Below are positions 21,426 to 30,650 of a DNA stretch of 62,000 nt, one piece after another. Within the stretch, counting starts at the first letter, position 1; every line of letters begins with the position of its first letter. The notes under the pieces are model-generated. The model was not told the origin of the DNA. It saw nothing but the letters and a program-made list of their open reading frames with translations, and made no database searches. The DNA comes from Mesostigma viride. Lineage: Eukaryota > Streptophyta > Mesostigmatophyceae > Mesostigmatales > Mesostigmataceae. The position numbers were made by a program, and so were the translations under genes. The stretch is from positions 1 to 62,000 of the forward strand of contig RPFO01001179.1 of NCBI GenBank assembly GCA_009746045.1, read 5' to 3'.

Positions 21426-23495
21426 ATGGAGGATCAAGACACCCAAACTGCTACCAGACAGCCTGACTACACCTCTCTTGTTTCAACAGTTGCCAAGAGC
21501 TGCAAGAAATTTGTTGGTGCAGCTGGTGATGATTACAGCAAGTGGGAGGAGTGGAAGAATCTGTTTTTGGCTGTTGTCAGTCTTTTCAATTTGGATGCTG
21601 TCCTGCTGGGCACTGAGGAGAATGACAGGGCTGATAAGGCCCTGTGGGCAGCTTTGCTCACCTGTCTAACAGGTGAAGCTGCACGCCTCATGGCCACTGT
21701 GGCCAACAAAACTGGTAGCCAAGCATGGCAGTGTCTCATGGAGAACTATGAGCAAACCAGGCTAACCAAGAGTCACAGGTTTGAGCTGAGGAGCAAGCTG
21801 CACCGCCTACAGAAGCTTCCTAACGAGACCATGCAACAGCTTGTGAGGAGGGCGGAGCTTCTACGTGCTGACTACCAGGCTGCAGGGGGAGTCATCCAGG
21901 ACCGTGATTTTGCTGCCATTCTACTGGGAGCACTGACAGACGAGTACCGCCCTGCGCTGGTGTCTGTACGGTTCAACGAGGAGGACCCACTACCTGTGGT
22001 GAAGAGGGCACTCATGGAGGCGGAGGATCTGCTCAAGGGGGGACGTGCTGTGGTGAAAAAGGAGAGTGCTGGCACTGGCCAGGCCTACCACACCAACAGC
22101 AAGGGGAACGGGGGGACCAAGAAATGCAGTCACTGTGGCCTGTCAAATCACAAGGACAAAGACTGCTGGAAGGAGCATCCTGAGAAGGCCCCACGCTGGT
22201 ACCCCAACCAGCACAGGGGGGGCAAGGGCGGCAACCGAGGGAACCAGAGCAAGGGACGCAACGCACCTGCTGGATCCGCTGCCAACGCAACTCAGGAGGC
22301 GGCTGAACTGCCGCCTGGCTTCTGCATGGTCACCATCGCCGAGGAGTCGCCGTCGACGCCGCTGGAGGCTGCTGCTCTCACGCAGTATACGGGCGACAAA
22401 CTCAACTGGGTGCTGGACTCGGCTGCGAGCAGCCACATGTCCCCGTGCCGTTCTGACTTCGTGTCACTTATCCCCCACAACAGGCAGATCGTCGGATCAG
22501 GCGGCGACCTGCAAGCTGCTGGAGTTGGCACAGTTTCTGTGCATTTGCCGGGGAGCGAGCTCCGACTGGATGGAGCCCTTCTGGTCCCCGAGCTGCCCGT
22601 TCGGGTGCTCTCTGTTGGAGCGCTCGTGAAGGCTGGCCACAAGCTGGATTTCAACCAGGAAATCGCTGTGGTGGACAACAAGGCGCACAAGATGGAGCAG
22701 AGGGACAACGTCTACGTGTTACCTGCTCTCAACAAGAAGGCGGCGCTGGCGGCCACGACCGTGCGGCCGTTGGGGTCGCTGTGGAGCGCTGGCCTGCCAG
22801 TGGCGGCCATGTCCAAGACGCTGGGCTTTCTGCCTGGCTTTTCGCGGCCTTTGGGGCTGCAGGCTTCTTCCCGAGGCGCTTTGCTGCGCCCGGTGTCGTC
22901 GCCACTGTCGTGTGGCGGCAAGGGCGGTTTTTCCGCTGACAAACCTGCAATTGTGCAGGATTTTGGCGTGGTGGGGACGGCAAGGAATGGGATCGGCTTA
23001 GTACCGGTCGTTGGGGCACACGGGGAGGACGGTTCCTGGAGTTCTGCGTCGGGCAGTACTACTTATAGCCCTCTCGTGCCAGATCAGGTGGACTCTGCTC
23101 CACCAGTTTCCCTGACCCCTCCAGCGGCGAGCTCACCTGGCTTGCCGTTGTCCATGGATGTCAACCTACGTGGCGTGCTGGGAGAGCTTCCCCAGCCTGG
23201 CATCGTTTGGCCTACTAGTGCCAACACGCAGACGTCACCAAGCCTGCTGCGTGACGGTTTCGCTCCCTGGCCAGAATCAAGTGGGGGTTTGGCGTGGCGC
23301 GTCTCGGGCGCCAGCATTTTGGATTTTGCTGCGGGGGGAATTCCTGGTGAGGGGAGGCCACCAGATGCACCAAGTCCAAGCCCAGTCCTGGAGCCAAGTC
23401 CTGGAGCTGGAGTCGTCGGCTGCCACGTGTCCCTGTCAATTTGGGACTGTGCTGAGCCAACAAGTTGCCGGCACAAGTGCTGCCTTGAGCACTAA
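21426..23495 (+). CDS. gag: Gag-protease polyprotein with a non-canonical C-terminal tail
   Basis: I place the start at ATG 21426 (context ACCATGG); the frame is open back to 21351. The N-terminal 230 residues are a Copia-type Gag capsid domain (WEEWKNLFLAVVSLF, ALLTCLTGEAARLM, RFELRSKLHRLQKL, LMEAEDLLKGG). A CCHC knuckle CSHCGLSNHKDKDC starts at about residue 234 (22125). The aspartic protease active site is D-S-A (WVLDSAASSHMSP, Asp about residue 331), where D-S-G is usual, followed by VGSGG and LLVPELPVRVLSVGALV. From about residue 440 to the stop the sequence is Pro/Gly/Ser-rich and matches neither integrase nor RT. The 690-codon protein would form particles, in line with gag-only non-autonomous elements. 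Confidence 0.8.
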   Translation: MEDQDTQTATRQPDYTSLVSTVAKSCKKFVGAAGDDYSKWEEWKNLFLAVVSLFNLDAVLLGTEENDRADKALWAALLTCLTGEAARLMATVANKTGSQAWQCLMENYEQTRLTKSHRFELRSKLHRLQKLPNETMQQLVRRAELLRADYQAAGGVIQDRDFAAILLGALTDEYRPALVSVRFNEEDPLPVVKRALMEAEDLLKGGRAVVKKESAGTGQAYHTNSKGNGGTKKCSHCGLSNHKDKDCWKEHPEKAPRWYPNQHRGGKGGNRGNQSKGRNAPAGSAANATQEAAELPPGFCMVTIAEESPSTPLEAAALTQYTGDKLNWVLDSAASSHMSPCRSDFVSLIPHNRQIVGSGGDLQAAGVGTVSVHLPGSELRLDGALLVPELPVRVLSVGALVKAGHKLDFNQEIAVVDNKAHKMEQRDNVYVLPALNKKAALAATTVRPLGSLWSAGLPVAAMSKTLGFLPGFSRPLGLQASSRGALLRPVSSPLSCGGKGGFSADKPAIVQDFGVVGTARNGIGLVPVVGAHGEDGSWSSASGSTTYSPLVPDQVDSAPPVSLTPPAASSPGLPLSMDVNLRGVLGELPQPGIVWPTSANTQTSPSLLRDGFAPWPESSGGLAWRVSGASILDFAAGGIPGEGRPPDAPSPSPVLEPSPGAGVVGCHVSLSIWDCAEPTSCRHKCCLEH

Positions 23496-24831
23496 GGCGG
23501 TCGGTGCGGGAGCCCTGCTTCCGCTATTTTCATGGCGATTTTTGGGGATGCGCTATGGTCACGTTCGTTGGGAATTTGATAGCTAGCTTAACTAACCCCT
23601 TATGATCTCAAGTCGCCACTGTTTTTCGTTCGTGAAAAATTGCTTTAGACACGAATATTTTGTGGTCTATTGTGCTGTTAGGTGCGGGGTCCTTCCGGCC
23701 TTATGCATCTCGCATAGTCTTGTTTTGTTTCTGCTAGACTTTTTCATAGCGCTTCGTCGGGATGCGTTATTTGAGTTCTAGACCACCTGTGTTCATCGTC
23801 CCCATGACGTTCTTCTACCAGCAATGGTATGTTTTCCAAGTTCTTTGTAATCTTGGTACGTTTGGCTAGCGCCGGTTTGCTGGCCATGTCTCCGTTCTTG
23901 CTGACCCTTTTTGTGGTCAATCTGCACGTTCATTTCATGTCGTGTGTGTTGCCCATTCTTAGGGCATACTTTCTCGTTGCATGCTAGGTTTGTTCATGCA
24001 GTTTGCGGTTGTGTCTTTTGTACATAGCCTGCGTTTGTGCTCCTGACTTTGTCGTCGCTTCATGTCCCGTTTTTAGTCGCTTTCAACTATCGTTGGTTAA
24101 TCAGAGCTGTCTTTTCAGTTCGTTCATGTTGGCTAATGCTAAGATCCATGACTATGTCGGTTTATGTTAGTTACCTGTGTGATTAAGGTGTTCAGGACTA
24201 CGTGTTCTGCTCCTTGTTCACCGTTGGTGCTCTGCCGTAGGTCGGATGCTTTATGTCGTTAATCACATGTTTTATGCGTTAATCATACATCATGTCCCCT
24301 GCATTGTCTAAGAGTTTGCCTGTGTTAGAGCATTTTGTGTGCTTCTTCATGTTTTCAGGCGACGCTAGAGTGAGGGGGGTGTGATCCAAAGCGCATCTTC
24401 CCAACGAAGTTTTTGACTTGGCAACACATGCTAGTTGCTGGGCGATGCGGCAATCTTTCCTGCTGCTTTCGTTGGACACTCGGCGCGTCACCGGTCCGGA
24501 GTTCCAGTTTCCAGTTTCCGTGGAGATCGTCTTTTGACTACTTTGACCACGGTGTTTGCTAGCGAGGGGGGTGGATGTTTTTCGCCCACTTACCCGTGAT
24601 CAGTTAGTGTTTGATCCTTACCACTGGCCTGGGTTGCATCCCATTTTTGGTTTGGTGCCATGTGGGTAAGGGGGGTGTCAAGGTTGTACCCAAATGTCAC
24701 CTTGATAGTGAGTACTGAATTTAATTCTAGAGTCCTATGTTTGGTCAAGGCTTGACTGGCTGAGAGCTTTTCCTCTAAGTGTTATACTTGACAGGATAGC
24801 ACTAGAGCAAGGTCATGTGTTGTAAGGGGGG
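23496..24831 (+). other. Non-coding 3' region with repeated polypurine boxes
   Basis: T-rich sequence without supported ORFs. GAGGGGGGTG/AAGGGGGGTG occurs four times: about 24371, 24564, 24667 and 24824. The last is the polypurine tract at the LTR; the third is also followed by TGTCAAGG, the first bases of the LTR, so it looks like a former or alternative LTR boundary. Confidence 0.55.
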
Positions 24832-25576
24832 TGTCAAGGACATGGTCCTTGTATTTGTACCCACCTGACCTGGCTAGATAGATAGAGGCTCTTGTACAGG
24901 AGCCACTGTTCTTTATCCCGTTGGATTTGGCCTACAAATGAGAAAGTTGTGGCCAGTTTTAGTAATCAGGGATTAGTACCTATGCCAAGTGGATCCTTAT
25001 AGGCAGCTGACAAATCTGTCTATGTCAGCTGACCTATGACATGTCAGATGAGAATCTATGACAGGACAGCTGACTGATTGACATGTACACTGTGCATGTC
25101 AGATGTGGCGCTGATATGTTCACGCCAGATTTACTTCATCATCATCAGATCACACACAGAGAGATCTTTTATTAAATAGTTAGATTACTGTGCAGCAGTT
25201 ACAAGTTAAGACTGTACATCAGTTACAAGATAAGGCTGTACAGCAGTTACAAGATAAGATTTATTCTTGTCTAGATCTGATTGGTAGCCTGTACACTGAC
25301 CTAACCTGATTGGTGGCCTGAGTATTACATGAGAATATTCCTAGGCACATTCCTAGCCAGCCAATCAGGTCATTCCAGTTTGCTGCCTGTGTTTTTTCCT
25401 CGAGTTAATAAAACAACTGAGGAGCCTTGCCAAAGGCACTCCTCACTATCATTCTGCCTCAAACTGAGTCTCTGTCTCTTTGCTTCCATCCTCCATAGCC
25501 TGTACCTGCAAGGACAGGCACATTTGGGTTCCAATCACAAGCATTGTAGAAGGCAAACCCATTAGTTCTTTCAACA
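24832..25576 (+). repeat. 3' LTR of the gag-protease Copia element
   Basis: 745 bp, TGTCAAGG ... TTCAACA, followed by the second CCGGC target copy. Confidence 0.9.
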
Positions 25577-26782
25577 CCGGCATCCCGGGTTCGAATTCCG
25601 CTAGGATCGTTCTGGGGGTGGATTTTTCGCCAGTAGACATGCGAATAACGTTGCGGACGCTAATCGTTCGACCCTAATGTGCTATGTTAATCGAAAAAGG
25701 CAAGTGCTCTCCGCTGAATAGGCGGAGTACTAGCGCTAGCTATTCGACTGATATGATGTGCTCAACCGGCTAATCATCTGTGTTGTTCGACGTCGCTCCG
25801 AAAATCGGCTAAGTCCCCCGAAATCGGCTAATTTCCACGCGATGTCTCGCTATAATCGACTAGGCCTAGTTCGGTGGCTCGCTGGGCACCGAGTATGATA
25901 GGCCGCTGGCCTCTGACCCCCCGTCGAATAGGAAATTTCGACAATCGAATAAGGAAAATTCGATAATCAAATAGGAAAGTTCGATGGTCGAATAGGCAAA
26001 TTCGATAATCGAATAGGAAAGTTCGATGGTCGAATAGGCAACTTCGATAATCGAATAGCCAATTCGATGACCCGACTAGCATCGGCCTTAGCCTTGCCGG
26101 CGCAAGCAAAAGTTTTAGTTATATACATCGATTCCTTACGGAATCGACACTAAGCGCTTAGTATCGATTCCGTAAGGAATCGATGTATATAACTAAGACT
26201 ATTGCGACACGCCGGCATCCCGGGTTCGAATTCCGCTAGGATCGTTCCGGGGGTGGATTTTTCGCCTAGTAATGCGAATAACGTTGCGGACGCTAATCGT
26301 TCGGCCTAATATGTTAATCGAATGAGGCAAGTGCTCTCCGCTGAATAGGCGGAGTACTAGCGCTAGCTATTCGACTGATATGATGTGCTCAACCGGCTAA
26401 TAATCTGTGTTGTTCGACGTCGCTCCGAAAATCGGCTAAGTCCCCGAAATCGGCTAATTTCCACGCGATGTCTCGCTATAATCGACTAGGCCTAGTTCGG
26501 TGGCTCGCTGGGCGCCGAGTATGATAGGCCGCTGGCCTCTGACCCCCTGTCGAATAGGAAATTTCGACAATCGAATAAGGAAAATTCGATATTCGAATAG
26601 GAAAGTTCGATGGTCGAATAGGCAAATTCGATAATCGAATAGCCAATTCGATGACCCGACTAGTATCGGCCTTAGCCTTGCCGGCGCAAGCAAAAGTTTT
26701 AGTTATATACATCGAATCCTGCGGAATCGATACTAAGCGCTTAGTATCGATTCCGTAAGGAATCGATGTATATAACTGTCTG

Positions 26783-27120
26783 GCCTCACCATGACATAGA
26801 GTCGCCCGTCCTGGAACTTGCACGGGAGCTTGCCCATCTGCTTGGGGTGCGACCTGATTGCCTCTAAGGCCGCGGGCTCCGTGACAGTGAACCGACTAAT
26901 TAACGTCTCCAGGAGAGAAGTGATTGTGTACGTGTCCGCCTCCTCCTCAAGGGTTTGGTGCACGTACTCCGAAAAAATGGTAGGGGGCCCGATGCGCTGC
27001 AGGTGAAAAATTCCCTGAGCCGGTACCACGTGGCTGAGTGGCACTCATGACCGGGACCCCTCCCTTTCCCCGGGGGCGCGCACGTCCTCGCGCGCGGCCT
27101 CCCAGTCGGGAGACAGGTCG
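26783..27120 (-). pseudogene. pol: Gypsy RNase H-integrase linker
   Basis: Minus-strand frame carrying FSEYVHQTLEEEADTYTITSLLETLISRF and TEPAALEAIRSHPKQMGKLP, then RLYVMVRPD up to the GTCTG site. The TEPAAL...GKLP block matches the + strand Gypsy at 2268. It joins integrase (19883 downward) on one side and the RNase H C-terminus (34123 upward) on the other when the insertions are omitted. Confidence 0.7.
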
Positions 27121-27125
27121 TCCTG

Positions 27126-27559
27126 AGTTGTGCTCCCGAGTGGCATCTATCCGCTGGCCGGTAGTCGCCGGCCTGGGCGCCTAGTCAGGTGGGCATCAAA
27201 GATTGGTGTCTAGATGCTAGTCGGTGCCTAAGCAAGGTACGGAAGCCAGTGCGCGCCGGGACGGTCAGAGAACCGTCGCCCTCGGTAGCACAGATCCGCT
27301 GAGTGCCGGTCGTCTCGGGTTAGAGGCTCGAGCATGCACTATCGGGTAGCCTACCGGTAGTCTCGGGTTAGAGGCTCGAGCATGCCTTATCGGTTAGCGC
27401 CGCGCCGCTGAGCTCCTTGCGGCCTGGCCAGCTGCAAGGGTTCAATAGCAATCAGTGGCGGCTGCGGGCTCAGCCTCCCACAATCGGTTCCCCAAACAAC
27501 AAAAATCCCGTCTCCATCGCCGGCGTGCTATAATAGCCAGCGGTGAAGGGCATTCAACT
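27126..27559 (+). repeat. 5' LTR of element 1
   Basis: AGTTGTGC ... TTCAACT. It contains a repeated GGTCTCGGGTTAGAGGCTCG-like block (about 27310 and 27358) and TATAATAG near 27530, a candidate promoter just before the end. Confidence 0.9.
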
Positions 27560-27605
27560 TGTATTCACAACAGTCAACATTACCGTTGACCATTTTTCTG
27601 GGCTC

Positions 27606-28811
27606 ATGGCGCGTGGCGCGGAGCGAACGCCAGCTGCAACCCAGGACCAGGGAACGCAAGCATCAACTCCGGCGGATGGGAGTGGCGCAGCCACCGTGGC
27701 GACTGAGCCAGCTGGTGGCTCGGTCAGCACAGCTCCGGGGCAGCAGTCAGCACCAACTGCCCGGAAAGTTTTCAAGAAAGAAGAGCTGCCAAGTAAGCTG
27801 CCAGAAATTCTGACGCCGTCCGCCGTGGAGGAGTTTATTAACAGCCTGGGCGAGCTCCGGCAGGACTACAACGAACTGTCCGACGCAGTTTTCCTCACCA
27901 AGCTGCGCCGGTCAGAGGTATGCAACGAGGCTACGGGTAATGCGGACGTGCGAGGGGTCATTATCAACGCCAGCAAAGAGGCGTGGACCTGGCCCGACAC
28001 AGTGAAGGCCCTGCAAGAGGTGCTCGACACCTCAAGCTTTCCTGACGAGGAAAAGGAGGGGCAGGCGCTGGTGCGCAACCTGTCGCTTGACCCCAATTAC
28101 CTCAGCTCGGACATGGCCAGATTCGCGGCCCAGGTCCGGAGCAAGGGTGTCTTGAAGCACATGAGTAGCGAATATTTACTCAGCGCAGTTCTGGATGCGC
28201 TGGGGCTGACGCCAGAGAGCCGTGCCAATGTCAAGGCCGGTCTCGGCATGAAAATTGCGCTAGCTTCTTCCGTGGTAGTGGGCACCCCGGACGACCAGAA
28301 ACGGTTCAACGCAGCCATGGCGCACCTCCGAGAGATGTTCAAGGACCGGGGCGGCCCCAGGCGTAACAACAAGCTGCCGACAGTTGCTCAGGTAAACCCT
28401 GTGCCTGCCTCGACCCCGCCAGCAGCTTCTCTGTCGGACTTGACCACTCTTGTTACCCAGCTGTCCACGACGGTGGCCGACAACGTGGTGCGAATGTTGG
28501 GTGGCAAACGCCGAGCTCGCGGTGGTCGGCACAACCAGAACGCGTCCAGCAAACGCGGGCCGGGAGGCGGTCAGGGCAAGCAGCCTCGCCAGGAGGGCGG
28601 CACTGGCAGGCAGCAACAGCAGCAGGGTGGTGTCCCCAAGGAGAAGGTCGTCTGCGAGCGGTGCACCGGCGTGGGGCACACCGAGGACAACTGCACGCTG
28701 CGGCTGGACCTCGGCAAGGCGACTCGAGTGTGCCGGCGCTGCTGGGCGGTTCGGCTTCCTGGACACGACCCCAACACATGCCGCGCCCCACGGCCAGCCA
28801 TGCCCAAGTGA
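27606..28811 (+). CDS. gag: Element 1 Gag with two zinc-knuckle-like motifs, ends at a leaky-type TGA
   Basis: 401 codons from ATG 27606 (MARGAERTPAATQ); the frame is open upstream into the LTR but has no ATG there. Low-complexity N-terminus, a helical middle (about residues 65-255: LTPSAVEEFINSLGEL, WPDTVKALQEVL, MARFAAQVRSKGVLKHM) as in capsid domains, then a basic Gly/Gln-rich part. CERCTGVGHTEDNC begins at about residue 350, followed by a second cluster CRRCWAVRLPGHDPNTC. It ends MPK at TGA 28809-28811. Pol follows in the same frame with no other stop, so the stop is probably read through at low rate to make Gag-Pol. Confidence 0.85.
   Translation: MARGAERTPAATQDQGTQASTPADGSGAATVATEPAGGSVSTAPGQQSAPTARKVFKKEELPSKLPEILTPSAVEEFINSLGELRQDYNELSDAVFLTKLRRSEVCNEATGNADVRGVIINASKEAWTWPDTVKALQEVLDTSSFPDEEKEGQALVRNLSLDPNYLSSDMARFAAQVRSKGVLKHMSSEYLLSAVLDALGLTPESRANVKAGLGMKIALASSVVVGTPDDQKRFNAAMAHLREMFKDRGGPRRNNKLPTVAQVNPVPASTPPAASLSDLTTLVTQLSTTVADNVVRMLGGKRRARGGRHNQNASSKRGPGGGQGKQPRQEGGTGRQQQQQGGVPKEKVVCERCTGVGHTEDNCTLRLDLGKATRVCRRCWAVRLPGHDPNTCRAPRPAMPK
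28809..28811 (+). promoter_or_regulatory. In-frame TGA between gag and pol (readthrough candidate)
   Basis: Context AAG TGA CGT. Codons are open on both sides in the same frame (gag before, 28812-30650 after). UGA followed by C is the leakiest type of stop context. Element 2 has a TGA at the same junction (48618-48620, CAG TGA CTG). Confidence 0.6.
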
Positions 28812-30650
28812 CGTCATAGAGGTGATGTGTGTCGCGGTGAGTCGGCTAGGCGTGAGGATGCTGTGCCTTGTAGTCCTAATGTTCCCACGTCAGTGGTTCA
28901 GAATGGAAGTGCAAGTGCTGCAGCTGATCAGGAGTGCGTGCCCAGCGTGGTCGCAATAGAGCCTGAACACGCCCTTCCGGAGCTCACCCCTTCAGGTGAG
29001 ATAGTGCCGGCAGATGCCGAGGTAGCCCCTCACGTAGACGTGGAGTTGGGTCGCCGCCTCAGTAAGGCCTCACTAGAGCACATTGCCGACAGGAATGCAC
29101 ATGCAGAGAGCTTGGCGGGGCAGGTGCCTAGCATAGAAGGGGATGGCACCACCCCCACGGCCATAGGATTGCGGATGCTTGCTCACCAGATTCACCTTGC
29201 GGTGGGTCATGTGGCGGGGCAAACGCTAGACTGGGCGACTCGGCTTATGGGGGCGCCGGGGTTGAAGGTCGCTCAGGCGGAGTTAGAGGAGTGCCACGCA
29301 TGCGCAAGTGTCAGGAAGAAGCGTAGGCGCTGGCATGCTAAGACTCCTTCCCCGTACCGGGGGAGGTTAGTGGGGGATGTCATGCATTTGGAGGAGGGGG
29401 ACTATTATTTGGTCTTGATGGATCGCTATACCAAGTTCCTAGCCATCGAGCCCCTGCCAAGCATGGTAGAGGAGTCCTTGTGGCGGGGGCTGCGCATTGC
29501 CATGTCTCACTTCTTTCCCATTTCTGAGGTCATGTTGGACCAACAATTTGATTGCATTGTGGGGCGGGAGGGCTGTGAGATGGTGGTTATTGCTGGGCGG
29601 CAGGACCATGGCAACTTGGGGCTGATTGATAGGCACATCAGCAGCGTAAAGGGCATGGCAGCCAAGCAGCAGGCCAGCGGGTTAGGATTCAAGCCCGCGG
29701 GGCAGCCTTATGCACAACGCGCGCTGTGGTGCCGCTTGCTCATGGACAAGTACAACAGCCAGGTGCTTTTCAAGCTGCCCCAGGGACTAGGTCTTATTAC
29801 CGCGCGGGGGCTGCAGTCGGGCATTTACCCTCCGGACGTGGCAGACCATTGGGAGGCCCACCTCGCTACCACCGCTGAGGTTAGGCGGCAGTTAGACCGC
29901 ACCCAGCCTGACTTGTCGCAGGAGTGGGAGCTGGGGGAGTTGGTCTTGTTTCACAAGGAGAATTCCTTTGGCAAGCGGGGGCAGATGCAAGGGCCAGGCA
30001 TGGTGGTGGATTTGGACTGGGTGCATAGGCGGGTGAAGGTGCACTGGGAGCATAGGGACTATCTCATCCCGTGGGATAAGGTGTATCGGTACAAGGCGTC
30101 CGATGCCCAGGTCCAGGCGGCCAAGGAGCACAGCCGCCAGCTCGGTTGGGATGTGGATAGCCGGCCGGCCAAGCGGGCCCGGCTGGAACCTGTCCTACCC
30201 ACCCCACTTGGGGTGGCTGTGCATGATGCGCTTGTTGCCCACCCCCCTGCAGGCGCCGCGCCGGAGCAAGTCCCCGGGGTCGACGCGGGGGCGCTACCTC
30301 AGCCCCTCCCCGCGACCCCAGCAGCGCCCACCGTGGCGGCGCCGGACACATCGTCAGGCGCGGGCGTGGGCTCCCAACTGGCCCACGTCCTCCGACAGCT
30401 GCTCAAGGCGGACAAGCTCAAGGCGGCGGCAGCGGGGGGTGCGGCACAAGTCAGCCGCGTCATGCCAGATAAGTGCCCCACCGTTGTGACTGAAGCTCAT
30501 GATGTTCCCTCTAGGCATATTGCGGCCATAGATACCATGGCAGGGGTGTCTATCACGAGCCCGGCGGCGGCCGAGGCCTATTACCCTTTGCTGCCCATTA
30601 CAATTCGTTCAAGTGGCCCGCCGGAGCGGCTGTACAATTTTTCCCAGTGA
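28812..30650 (+). CDS. pol: Element 1 Pol, first part: integrase and start of protease
   Basis: In frame with gag after the TGA. After about 110 variable residues comes an HHCC-like finger (HQIHLAVGH ... ECHAC), then an integrase core: Asp in VGDVMHL (about 29377), Asp in VMLDQQF (about 29545) and, where Glu is expected, Asp in LGLIDRHISSVKG (29628-29630); element 2 has GAIERAIQEVKK there. A beta-rich C-terminal domain follows (ELGELVLFHKENSFGKRG ... VKVHWEHRDYLIPWDKV), then a Pro/Ala-rich linker. Last comes a retropepsin-like site IDTMAGVSIT (Asp at 30531), with D-T-M in place of D-T/S-G. The frame stops at 30648 because the protease is interrupted by the insert 30651-31402. Confidence 0.85.
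   Translation, partial: RHRGDVCRGESARREDAVPCSPNVPTSVVQNGSASAAADQECVPSVVAIEPEHALPELTPSGEIVPADAEVAPHVDVELGRRLSKASLEHIADRNAHAESLAGQVPSIEGDGTTPTAIGLRMLAHQIHLAVGHVAGQTLDWATRLMGAPGLKVAQAELEECHACASVRKKRRRWHAKTPSPYRGRLVGDVMHLEEGDYYLVLMDRYTKFLAIEPLPSMVEESLWRGLRIAMSHFFPISEVMLDQQFDCIVGREGCEMVVIAGRQDHGNLGLIDRHISSVKGMAAKQQASGLGFKPAGQPYAQRALWCRLLMDKYNSQVLFKLPQGLGLITARGLQSGIYPPDVADHWEAHLATTAEVRRQLDRTQPDLSQEWELGELVLFHKENSFGKRGQMQGPGMVVDLDWVHRRVKVHWEHRDYLIPWDKVYRYKASDAQVQAAKEHSRQLGWDVDSRPAKRARLEPVLPTPLGVAVHDALVAHPPAGAAPEQVPGVDAGALPQPLPATPAAPTVAAPDTSSGAGVGSQLAHVLRQLLKADKLKAAAAGGAAQVSRVMPDKCPTVVTEAHDVPSRHIAAIDTMAGVSITSPAAAEAYYPLLPITIRSSGPPERLYNFSQ

Larger units (their letters stand above)
20590..25576 (+). mobile_element. 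Gag-protease-only Copia element (non-autonomous), near-identical LTRs
   Basis: Two 745 bp LTRs (20590-21334, 24832-25576) that differ at one position I noticed (T/C near 21198 and 25437), flanked by CCGGC on both sides (20585-20589, 25577-25581). A TGGTATCGGAGG primer site follows the 5' LTR, and TAAGGGGGG precedes the 3' LTR. It encodes Gag and protease only; integrase and RT are absent, so mobility would depend on another Copia element. The near-identity of the LTRs indicates recent insertion. Confidence 0.9.
19889..26777. mobile_element. Nested palindromic cluster, family 2, carrying a Copia-type element
   Basis: Four palindromes (about 19889-19975, 20469-20589, 26117-26194, 26701-26777; core AGTTATATACATCGATTCC, centre AAGCGCTT) are linked by three arms: 19976-20468 forward, and 25577-26116 and 26195-26700 in reverse. 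Arms 1 and 2 are mirror images around the second palindrome; arms 2 and 3 are direct repeats. GTCTG occurs on both outer sides (19884-19888, 26778-26782), a 5 bp target duplication inside the Gypsy integrase linker. Each arm has CCCGGGTTCGAATTCCGC, a tRNA T-arm/B-box-like motif, close to a palindrome, and tandem TCGAATAGG-type repeats. No transposase is present. The 20590-25576 element inserted later, duplicating CCGGC. Confidence 0.75.
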
